DNA of 64,000 nt from positions 1 to 64,000 of the forward strand of contig JAPYRK010000010.1 in assembly GCA_029941115.1 (NCBI GenBank), in the 5' to 3' direction. The notes beneath the pieces were generated by a model, which made no database searches, had not been told where the DNA came from, and worked only from the letters and a program-made list of their open reading frames with translations. This stretch comes from Dehalococcoidia bacterium. Its GTDB lineage: Bacteria; Chloroflexota; Dehalococcoidia; UBA2979. The first letter of the stretch is position 1. Every line of letters starts with the position of its first letter. Position numbers and translations under genes: made by a program. Of the stretch, positions 44,316-52,033 are shown one piece after another.

Positions 44316-47300
44316 ATGACCACAAGCCACACCTCGCATCGATCGGTAATTTCTGGAGAAGGCGCTCCAACGCATTCCTCCGTCCAAAATGCGCTGAATC
44401 TACTGGAAGGGCCAGACCATCTTCTTCAACAGATTGAGGTGGCTCTAGTAAGCGCACTTGCCGGGGGCGCAGAAGATGTTGATACATCCAGAGCTCGAAG
44501 ACTTCTCTACGCCACAGACGCATCGATCTATGAAATGGAGCCGGTTGCGGTTACTTTCCCTCGAGACACCAGCGATGTTCAAGCAATCGTGCAAGTCGCG
44601 AATACCTTCGGTGTTCCCATTCTTCCAAGAGGAGCCGGTACGAGTTTGGCGGGGCAAGGTGTCAACCATGCAATAGTGATTGACTTCACTCGCTACATGA
44701 ATCAGGTATTGGAGATAGATCCGTCTTCGGTGACCGCACGTGTCCAGCCAGGACTAGTAGTTGACGCACTCAATAAACAAGCCAAAAGGCACCAACTCAT
44801 GTACCCCGTGGACCCGTCCACCAGAAATAGAGCAACTATAGGTGGTGGTATTGGCAACAATTCATGTGGTGCGCACTCGCTCAGACACGGAAAAACGAGT
44901 GACCAGTTAATTTCAGTCACCGTCGTACTCAATGACGGAAGTATTATCCGCACCAAAAATGTCTCGGGTTCAGAATTAGAGGAAAAATTAGACGGCGACG
45001 CACGTGAATCAGAGTTGTACCGATCTATTCGCGAGATTGCGCAATCGCGACAAGCAGAAATAGAGGCATACTTCCCAAAGATACCTAGGCGTGTATCTGG
45101 TTATAACCTTGACACTGTACTTACATACGACGATGGTCGTGGTGAAAGTATGGACATCGGTCAAATGATTGTGGGCAGTGAGGGAACTCTAGGAATTGTC
45201 ACGGAGGCGACTCTCAAGCTTGCCCCACTTGCTGTTAAAACGGGGATAATTGCGCTTCATTTCGAATCTATAGAAGATGCGTGCCGAGCAGCTCCTATTG
45301 CGGTCACACACGACCCCGCAGCGGTCGAACTAGTTGATAGAACAATCATCGAACGCTGTCGCGAAAGCTTTAGCTATAAATCTCTAATTGAGTTCGTAAT
45401 AGGTACTCCAGGAGGCCTGCTATTGGTCGAAGTAGATGGAGAAACTGAGCAAGAAGTCATCGAAAAACTAAATGCACTAAGTAAAGACTTCAGGGGTCGT
45501 GGCCTCACTCAAGATATGGTTGTTACCACTAACTCAGGAGAACAAGCTCGAATGTGGCGAATGAGAGAAGCCGGCCTCGGACTGTTAATGTCCGTGCGGG
45601 GAGATGCAAAACCAGTAGCCTTCGTTGAAGATGGGGCCGTTGAACCTGAATTTTTAGGAGATTACGTCGCTCGATTCGAGGAAATAGTACAACGTTATGG
45701 ACTACCCACCGCGTACTATGGCCACGCTGGTGCAGGATGCCTACACATCAGACCCATGATCAATCTCAAAGAATTAGATGGCCCCGAAAACGCTGAAATT
45801 TTGGCTCAAGAAATCGCCGATTTAATTCTGGAATTTGGAGGCTCACTCAGCGGTGAGCACGGTGACGGGATAGTACGAGGTGCTTTTACGGAGCGTATGT
45901 TTGGACCCGCCTTGGTGGATAGTTTCCGTGATGTCAAATTAGCATTTGATCCGGACTCATTAATGAACCCAGGGAAAATTATTGATACCCCAAGGTTCAA
46001 TGACAATCTGCGACTTTCACCAAAAACCGCCAGCCTCACCCCACCCACGTTTTTAAATTGGGAGGAATGGGGTGGCATTGCACGGGCCGCCGAACAATGT
46101 AATGGGCAAGGAGCATGCCTAAAGGATGTTGGCACGATGTGCCCGTCCTTCATGGTCACGAAAGATGAAGAACACTCCACACGAGGTCGAGCCAATTTAC
46201 TCCGCCAAGTGCTGAATCAGTCGCTGCCACCGGAAGAGCTCACGGGGGATCGAATCCACGATGCACTTGACCTCTGCGTGGAATGCAAGGCATGTAAGAA
46301 CGAATGTCCTTCGGCCGTTGATATGGCTCTCCTGAAGTCAGAGGTACTCGCCCTACGCCACGCAGAACAAGGTGTGCCACTCAGGGATAGAATTTTTGCT
46401 GGTATCGCGAGAGGCGCCAAACTAAATCAGTTGCTAGGTATCAGATCGTTGACAAACTGCGTAAGCCGGATCGGTTTTGTGAAGGTACTGCTTGACCAAT
46501 TTCTCGGAATTCATAAGTCGAGACCGCTTCCTGAATTCGCGCCAATCTCGTTCGTAGAATGGTTTCAAAAAAACCATAGTGTCGGACGCGCAACCACAAA
46601 TGGAACGATCGTACTCTTTGTCGATACGTTTACAAATTATTTTCAGCCTCAGATTGGTAAAGCAGCGGTAATGGTGTTAGAAGCCTTAGGTTACGCCGTT
46701 CAGATAACACAACAAAATGAATGCTGCGGAAGACCTATGATCTCAAAAGGATTACTGGGTGACGCTCGGAATGCCGCTGCTAAGAACTTAAAAAGCTTGG
46801 AAAGTTTTATCGAAGCCGGCATTCCAATTGTAGGCTTAGAGCCATCCTGCTTGCTGACCTTTCGGGACGAATATCCGCTGTTGCTGCACAACTCGCCTCC
46901 CCTTGCAAAACTTGCGGATGCTGCAGCAAAGCAGTCGTTTCTTATCGAAGAATTTATCACTCGCTGTGCCATTGAAAACGAAAGCTCGGTTCGAAGTATT
47001 TTTCAAGGTGGAACGAGCGTTTCCATTCATATCCACTGCCATGAGAAAGCATTGGTTGGTACGGAACAGGCCCTTAAAGTCTTGGATCTCGCCAACATCC
47101 CAGCAAATTTGATTGATTCGGCGTGTTGTGGCATGGCCGGCTCATTTGGTTTTGAAACAGAACACTATGAGGTCTCCCGGGCAATGGCAGAACGAACATT
47201 GATCCCCGCAATTCGTGAAATGCCTGAGTCCGAGCGACTACTAATCACCGGCACTTCCTGCCGACAGCAGCTAGATCATTTCAGCTCAAAAACACCAATA

Positions 47301-47342
47301 CATCTAGTCGAAGCATTAGCTGAATCGTTAATAAATAAATAG
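44316..47342 (+). CDS. FAD-linked oxidase fused to an Fe-S/CCG oxidoreductase (YdiJ/GlcDF-like)
   Basis: This 1008-residue fusion starts with an FAD-binding PCMH domain (PRGAGTSLAGQGVNHAIVID at 104-123) and an FAD-oxidase C domain to about 560. A ferredoxin-like part follows with GTMCPSFM near 603 and CVECKACKNECPSAVD near 653-668. Two CCG cluster-binding repeats lie near 803 (ECCGRPMISKG) and 936 (ACCGMAGSFGFE). E. coli YdiJ of the same layout oxidises D-2-hydroxyacids such as D-2-hydroxyglutarate; D-lactate or glycolate are alternatives. Electrons probably go to the quinone pool. Confidence 0.92.
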   Translation: MTTSHTSHRSVISGEGAPTHSSVQNALNLLEGPDHLLQQIEVALVSALAGGAEDVDTSRARRLLYATDASIYEMEPVAVTFPRDTSDVQAIVQVANTFGVPILPRGAGTSLAGQGVNHAIVIDFTRYMNQVLEIDPSSVTARVQPGLVVDALNKQAKRHQLMYPVDPSTRNRATIGGGIGNNSCGAHSLRHGKTSDQLISVTVVLNDGSIIRTKNVSGSELEEKLDGDARESELYRSIREIAQSRQAEIEAYFPKIPRRVSGYNLDTVLTYDDGRGESMDIGQMIVGSEGTLGIVTEATLKLAPLAVKTGIIALHFESIEDACRAAPIAVTHDPAAVELVDRTIIERCRESFSYKSLIEFVIGTPGGLLLVEVDGETEQEVIEKLNALSKDFRGRGLTQDMVVTTNSGEQARMWRMREAGLGLLMSVRGDAKPVAFVEDGAVEPEFLGDYVARFEEIVQRYGLPTAYYGHAGAGCLHIRPMINLKELDGPENAEILAQEIADLILEFGGSLSGEHGDGIVRGAFTERMFGPALVDSFRDVKLAFDPDSLMNPGKIIDTPRFNDNLRLSPKTASLTPPTFLNWEEWGGIARAAEQCNGQGACLKDVGTMCPSFMVTKDEEHSTRGRANLLRQVLNQSLPPEELTGDRIHDALDLCVECKACKNECPSAVDMALLKSEVLALRHAEQGVPLRDRIFAGIARGAKLNQLLGIRSLTNCVSRIGFVKVLLDQFLGIHKSRPLPEFAPISFVEWFQKNHSVGRATTNGTIVLFVDTFTNYFQPQIGKAAVMVLEALGYAVQITQQNECCGRPMISKGLLGDARNAAAKNLKSLESFIEAGIPIVGLEPSCLLTFRDEYPLLLHNSPPLAKLADAAAKQSFLIEEFITRCAIENESSVRSIFQGGTSVSIHIHCHEKALVGTEQALKVLDLANIPANLIDSACCGMAGSFGFETEHYEVSRAMAERTLIPAIREMPESERLLITGTSCRQQLDHFSSKTPIHLVEALAESLINK

Positions 47343-47410
47343 ACATCACCAAAATACTAGCCAAACCAAAATGAGACCCATGGTGCAGATGCATATATTT
47401 TAGTTATTCT

Positions 47411-47422
47411 ATATCTAGATAT
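47411..47422. repeat. 12-bp palindrome before the RCK gene
   Basis: ATATCTAGATAT is a perfect palindrome 20-31 bases before the start codon at 47442, in an A/T-rich leader. It may be an operator, although short A/T palindromes can occur by chance. Confidence 0.4.
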
Positions 47423-47441
47423 CTGGACGGAAAAAATAACA

Positions 47442-48137
47442 ATGTCGAAACATCATTACAGGAAACAGAAAATCGCAGTCCTCGGACTCGGAAGATTTGG
47501 GTCTACGCTCGCTCGTGACCTCCAAGCAATGGGACACGAAGTCATTGGCATCGATCACAATAGCAACACTATTAAATCGCTCTCGGCAGAGTTATTTCAT
47601 ATTGCCGAAGCCGAGGCATCTGACGCTGACGCTCTAAAATTTTTAGGAATTCCTCACTGTGACGCTGCTGTAGTAGCATTTTCCGCGCAAGATCTCGAAA
47701 CGAGTATTCTCGCTACGCTCACGCTGAAACAAGAGATGCAAATACCCCGAGTGATAGCAAAGGCGGCAAACGCGAGACATGGTGAAATCCTTGAACGGGT
47801 CGGTGCTGATGAAATCAAGTATCCGGAAAGAGAATCAGGCCGCCACCTCGCTCTCGCCTGGTCAGATCAGGGGCATGAAGCTGATAACCTTGAGATAAGC
47901 AATCAGTATCTGATTACAAGAATCAAAGCCCCCTCAAAGTTACATACTGAAACATTCGCGAGTATTAGAAACCAATACCCTAATCTTGACTTTATTATGT
48001 GGATGGACGGTGAAGGCGCATTAACTTTGACGCCATCTGATAATGACATCCTTCGAAAGAATCATCTACTCGTTATCGGAGGAAATCCCAACGAAATTGA
48101 GGACTTCCTAGATGCCGTGCGTGAAGAATCCACCTAG
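47442..48137 (+). CDS. KTN/RCK potassium-transport regulator (TrkA/KtrA-like)
   Basis: This 231-residue soluble protein has an N-terminal RCK nucleotide domain, KIAVLGLGRFGSTLARDLQ with an acidic/hydroxyl end of the second strand at GIDHN, and a C-terminal RCK_C domain (about 145-225). It gates a membrane potassium channel or transporter. No pore gene is adjacent, so the partner lies elsewhere. RCK_C domains of KtrA type bind c-di-AMP in Firmicutes, and CdaA is present in this window. Its TAG stop shares a CTAG with the stop of the convergent P450 gene. Confidence 0.9.
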   Translation: MSKHHYRKQKIAVLGLGRFGSTLARDLQAMGHEVIGIDHNSNTIKSLSAELFHIAEAEASDADALKFLGIPHCDAAVVAFSAQDLETSILATLTLKQEMQIPRVIAKAANARHGEILERVGADEIKYPERESGRHLALAWSDQGHEADNLEISNQYLITRIKAPSKLHTETFASIRNQYPNLDFIMWMDGEGALTLTPSDNDILRKNHLLVIGGNPNEIEDFLDAVREEST

Positions 48138-49333
48138 ACTTTCAGATAGAGCGATTTGAAGCCGCGAAGCGTCATAGTGCCACCCCATTCAATCTTTTGG
48201 ATCAGTGGTGGAGTGTCGGTTACTGATAGCATCGCCAGAATAGCCTGTTCTGCTAAACCCATCGCCGCTCCCGCACCAATACAGTGGTGCTCGCCAGAGC
48301 CAAACTGAAGTTGACCACGGAATGAACGATCGAGCAAAAATTCGTCTGGTCGTTCAAATCGTTCAGGGTCTCTGCCAGCCGCCGTAACGACCGCCAATAC
48401 TCCCTCTCCTGGCTTAATAGTGCGATTACCCAAGCTCGTAGTCTCGGTCGCAAAGCGAGGAATAAACTGGGTCGGCCCCTGCCAACGCAAGGCTTCAATA
48501 ACTGCCAAGGCCGTCAATTCAGGCTGTACCTTGAGTCGCTCGAATAGATCGGGAGTTATAGCTAGAATCCAGAGCATTAAGCCTATCAAAAACGCGGTTG
48601 CATTATTCCCAGCAATTGATAAATCAAATAGAAGTTTTGCTGCATCTTCCTCTGATATGCTGCCTACTTCTATGGCATCTCGTAATAACGCAATAGCCCC
48701 ATTTGGAGCAGAATTAGTTGAAACCGCATGCTTGCAAACATCGCGCAATGCGGCCTGCGCTCGAACGCCCTGTGAGCGTACAATCGGACCGGCGCCGCTA
48801 TGTGCACGCCAAGCTTGAATTGTTGTACCCAATGACTCGTAGTTAGATCGTTCGCCGGGAGATGTACCAAGTAACTCATACACAGTCTCGACGACCGCCT
48901 GATTTGCAATTCCAGACATTGCCTCGAACGATTCGCCTTGAGCTGCGCTCACGGCACCGTGTGTCCATTTCCAAGCAATTTCCTTCACTATCTGTCCGTA
49001 ATGATTCACATTATAAGCGGGTGACGCCAACGCTCGTTGATGCTTATGCTCCTCCAGGCCAGTTCGAATAAACGGAACATCACCCTGCCGATTACCGTCG
49101 AGTGTTCCGGTCAATTGTCTTGCTAAAATACTCCGGTTGTGCCGAATCGCAGCGTTTGCATCTGAGGAGAAAACAGAAGGTTGCTTTAATACCGTGTCGC
49201 AGTCTTCGTATTTAGTCAATACCCAGGCCTCAAACTTTGAATCCCAATGGACTGGATCTTCTTTACGTAGGCGTGCTAAAGCCGGATAAGGGTTTTTCAG
49301 ATACGATGGGCGGTCAGGTTTCCAGTCGACCAT
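48134..49333 (-). CDS. Cytochrome P450 with atypical I-helix
   Basis: This 399-residue P450 has the heme loop FGSGEHHCIGAGAAM with the axial cysteine and ExxR in EALRWQGPTQF. The I-helix reads LSIAGNNATAFLIG: asparagine replaces the acidic residue and alanine precedes the threonine, so the normal proton-relay pair is not there. It is divergent from a hotdog pair and has no redox partner nearby. Fold assignment is secure; the reaction is not. Confidence 0.93.
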   Translation of the reverse strand: MVDWKPDRPSYLKNPYPALARLRKEDPVHWDSKFEAWVLTKYEDCDTVLKQPSVFSSDANAAIRHNRSILARQLTGTLDGNRQGDVPFIRTGLEEHKHQRALASPAYNVNHYGQIVKEIAWKWTHGAVSAAQGESFEAMSGIANQAVVETVYELLGTSPGERSNYESLGTTIQAWRAHSGAGPIVRSQGVRAQAALRDVCKHAVSTNSAPNGAIALLRDAIEVGSISEEDAAKLLFDLSIAGNNATAFLIGLMLWILAITPDLFERLKVQPELTALAVIEALRWQGPTQFIPRFATETTSLGNRTIKPGEGVLAVVTAAGRDPERFERPDEFLLDRSFRGQLQFGSGEHHCIGAGAAMGLAEQAILAMLSVTDTPPLIQKIEWGGTMTLRGFKSLYLKV

Positions 49334-49410
49334 ATTCTCTCAATCCTAATTACGTGTCTGCTCTCAGCTACAATACTCACTCTACCAGTAGCTCTTCGAA
49401 AGGAATCAAG

Positions 49411-49890
49411 ATGAGCGACGCCAACTCTAAAGCACTAACTTTGATTGAGGCACACTTTAACACTCTGGAAATAGGTTCGTCACTAGAACTTGACTCTATC
49501 TTCTCAACGGATGACGTTAGGGAATACGCACGTGAAAACAATATCAACTGGCCCGGTCACTACCTAGACCAGAACGGCCAATCTTTAGTAGTGCCAGGAA
49601 TGATATTTTTTCGACCAGCAGTTGGATTTGGTCTGGGTGAACCAAATCCTCCTTTGGCGCGGGCAGGCTTCTTCACTCGAACTAGCCGCGCCTTCCGGCA
49701 ACCTATTCGTGTGAACGAAGCTGTACATTTCAGAGGTCAAATCACCGACAAATATCTCCGCCGAGGCTATTACTATATCGTGGTCGACTGGACAGCAACG
49801 GGTGTTGATGGAGTAGTGGCTGCAACTGGGCGAGAATGGCATACATTGGGCTGGGCCAGATATCCAAAAAACCATCCCAAAGGAGGTTAA
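49411..49890 (+). CDS. MaoC-like hotdog protein (pair member 1)
   Basis: ATG at 49411 with an AAAGGA site gives 159 residues; a longer frame from 49237 runs into the divergent P450 gene and is not needed. The protein looks like the N-terminal-type MaoC dehydratase half, with SLVVPGMIFFRPAVGFGLG and then GFFTRTSRAFRQPIRVNE. The catalytic aspartate-histidine motif is missing; the equivalent segment is NNINWPGHYLDQNG. It is one base before the next hotdog gene and probably forms a heterodimer with it. Confidence 0.82.
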   Translation: MSDANSKALTLIEAHFNTLEIGSSLELDSIFSTDDVREYARENNINWPGHYLDQNGQSLVVPGMIFFRPAVGFGLGEPNPPLARAGFFTRTSRAFRQPIRVNEAVHFRGQITDKYLRRGYYYIVVDWTATGVDGVVAATGREWHTLGWARYPKNHPKGG

Positions 49891-49891
49891 T

Positions 49892-50251
49892 ATGTCGGAC
49901 GCAGTGAATTTAATTGGTTTAGAAATCTCACGCGGACCAATACAAGGCATCTCAACGGTCGGAGGGTCTGATCTGGTCACAAATAACGGACCCGTGGTTC
50001 CAAATGTCTTTCATTTTGCTCAAATGACTGAGCTATTAGTTGGCCAGTTCCAACAAAATTGGTTTACCTCCGGTCAACTTTCTGTTCGATATCTTAAGCC
50101 TCTGCAACAAGGCGAAGAGTTGGTCGTAAAAGCAAAAGTAATCTCATATGATCATGACAATGCTGATCGCGCCAACCTTAGCGTTTGGTGCGAAAATATC
50201 AATGGGGAGCTGCTTGCCGTTGGCGATGCCTCGTGCATCTGGGCACTTTAA
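49892..50251 (+). CDS. MaoC-like hotdog protein (pair member 2)
   Basis: This 119-residue protein has a compact hotdog pattern: a central helix at FHFAQMTELLVGQF, then GQLSVRYLKPLQQGEELVVK as the central strands. It lacks the hydratase-2 motif. It begins one base after its partner, with GGAGG seven bases upstream inside the partner's end. A non-hydratase role, such as thioesterase-like binding or substrate presentation, is possible. Confidence 0.8.
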   Translation: MSDAVNLIGLEISRGPIQGISTVGGSDLVTNNGPVVPNVFHFAQMTELLVGQFQQNWFTSGQLSVRYLKPLQQGEELVVKAKVISYDHDNADRANLSVWCENINGELLAVGDASCIWAL

Positions 50252-50265
50252 TTAGCAAAAGGCTT

Positions 50266-51237
50266 TTACAAAAGTAAGCGTGCATATTCAACAGCAAACC
50301 AAAGTACGAATCCACCAGATCGATCATCGTGACCTTCCACAGTTGGCCTCTGAATGTACTCCAGTAGTGTGGACAAAGGTCCGGTGCCCGCGCAGGCGTT
50401 TCGAACCTGTCCAGTTGAATCGATATAGTTCGTAACACCTATCCAAGCTTTCTCTAAGTACGGAGAATAGTCTTGAGAAAGCCAGCCTCCTCTAATGCCT
50501 CGAGCCAAGACGTATCCAAGAATCGCCGTTGATGTCAATTCAAGGTACGTATCTGGATTGTTTATAACTTGTGGCCAGGCACCTGACTCATGCTGATACG
50601 AAATCAACGCGTCCAAATGTGCCCGATGTTTGTTCACAGATTCCTGAAAATCAGGTTCTGTCACTGGTAAGAATGATAAAGCCTCGGCGAATCCCAAAGC
50701 AGCAAAAGCATTCCCTCTTCCCCAATAGTACGGAGAAGAATTTGAATGCCACCAAAGATTTGAATTCGTTTGTGGATTAACTTGTTCTAAATAGTTGAAT
50801 AGAAAATTTGCATAACCTTCTCGGTTAGTAAAGTCATAAGCACGTCCTAATAATGCGCCAACAAAAAAAATGTCCTCGACGCGATTGTCTGGGTCGATAG
50901 GATTTTCATCCGCCAGATACAAGTCTGCAATTTTGACCAGCAAATCCATATATTTCTGGTCAGCGGTCAAATCTGTCAAATCGTGAGCCCAGAGATAGCC
51001 ACTATGGACTGAGCCATCCACAAAGCGAATCGAATCCATATCAAACTGCTTCACAACAGGATCAACCAAATGCTCAATCGAGGAAATTACCCTCTCCTCA
51101 TCGCCAAGTAACCTCGCTAGTCTCAGGCGACCACTAATCGATACTCCACGTACATAATTAACAGGCAGTATTGTATTCCCATATTCACGAGCGAATACAT
51201 TTGCGACGTCAATCAATGAGTCTTTCGAATTCAACAT
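50266..51237 (-). CDS. Glycoside hydrolase family 88/105-like protein
   Basis: This 323-residue protein shows the six-hairpin (alpha/alpha)6 barrel pattern of unsaturated glucuronyl/rhamnogalacturonyl hydrolases: VHSGYLWAHDLTDL, then VEDIFFVGALLGRAYDF, YWGRGNAFAALGFAEAL, GAWPQVINNPDTYLELTSTA and GVLARG-type end segments. No signal peptide is seen, so it should act in the cytoplasm on imported sugar fragments. No transporter or lyase is nearby, so the substrate is open. It stands alone between hotdog genes and tRNA-Gly. Confidence 0.78.
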   Translation of the reverse strand: MLNSKDSLIDVANVFAREYGNTILPVNYVRGVSISGRLRLARLLGDEERVISSIEHLVDPVVKQFDMDSIRFVDGSVHSGYLWAHDLTDLTADQKYMDLLVKIADLYLADENPIDPDNRVEDIFFVGALLGRAYDFTNREGYANFLFNYLEQVNPQTNSNLWWHSNSSPYYWGRGNAFAALGFAEALSFLPVTEPDFQESVNKHRAHLDALISYQHESGAWPQVINNPDTYLELTSTAILGYVLARGIRGGWLSQDYSPYLEKAWIGVTNYIDSTGQVRNACAGTGPLSTLLEYIQRPTVEGHDDRSGGFVLWFAVEYARLLL

Positions 51238-51373
51238 AGCCTCTCAACTTTACGCTAATTCCAATTCTTGAAACAAGTAACTTCTCAGACGAACCCTAGT
51301 TGGAGATAATAACCATTCCTGTTAGCATGAAATTTCGTGAGAATAACTCAAACCAATCCCAGATATTCTTTTA

Positions 51374-51448
51374 GCGGGGGTAGCTCAGTGGTAGAGCGTC
51401 AGTTTTCCAAACTGAATGTCGCGGGTTCGATCCCCGTCCCCCGCTCCA
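51374..51448 (+). tRNA. tRNA-Gly (TCC)
   Basis: A full cloverleaf is seen: acceptor GCGGGGG pairs with CCCCCGC, the D arm is TAGCTCAGTGGTAGAGC, the anticodon stem TCAGT/ACTGA encloses TTTCCAA with anticodon TCC, and the T arm is CGGGTTCGATCCCCG. The 3' CCA is encoded. Confidence 0.96.
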
Positions 51449-51533
51449 ATTCAACTCATATGCTGACTAACTAACAATATCCGAATAGAATCAAACTACT
51501 AATTAAAACCTAATCGTAGAGAGTCTCACAATC

Positions 51534-52028
51534 ATGCCCGCGCAATATTCAGCCACAGATTCCAACACCGGACTTGAAGTAACCGTAACCGGTGAGTTCC
51601 CAGAAGAAAAAGATGACCGTGTTCGTATTGCTCGAACTACTAATCTGTTTACAAGACTGATGGCTACGATACTTTCAACTGAGTCGACAGAAGAACGCAA
51701 CCAGCGCTTTCGCGCGATCGAAACCCAGCTTGAAATAGCCGACTCACTGATAAAAGGTGATATGCAAGCAGTCGGAGAGCTTGTTAGAGATACGCTAAAC
51801 GATATGGGGGTAACAGAAGATCAAATTCGCGACGCCGAAGAGCAGTGGCGAGAGCAAATTGTTAAGCTAGGAGGAGATCCTGACTCAATTGAAAATATAT
51901 TCCCCTCACAAAACGTAGAAGGAACCGCAAATAACGATCTTCCCTTGGAGGATCTCACGCCGGACGATATAGAAGATCTCTTTAACAGTAATAAGTCAGA
52001 TGACGACGATAAAAGTGACGAGAAATAG
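51534..52028 (+). CDS. Uncharacterised acidic protein upstream of uvrA
   Basis: This 164-residue protein is soluble and acidic. The middle (about 45-115) is strongly helical, rich in Glu and Gln, and may form a coiled-coil; the last 20 residues are Asp/Ser/Lys-rich (NSNKSDDDDKSDEK) and likely disordered. No known domain was recognised. It ends five bases before uvrA, so the two are co-transcribed, and it may act with or simply precede the repair gene. Confidence 0.75.
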   Translation: MPAQYSATDSNTGLEVTVTGEFPEEKDDRVRIARTTNLFTRLMATILSTESTEERNQRFRAIETQLEIADSLIKGDMQAVGELVRDTLNDMGVTEDQIRDAEEQWREQIVKLGGDPDSIENIFPSQNVEGTANNDLPLEDLTPDDIEDLFNSNKSDDDDKSDEK

Positions 52029-52033
52029 TCTAA

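Noticed and set aside
49237-49410. 58-codon N-terminal extension of the first hotdog protein of the 49411 pair
   Set aside because: It runs antisense into the divergent P450 gene, is unlike any hotdog N-terminus, and ATG 49411 has its own AAAGGA site.
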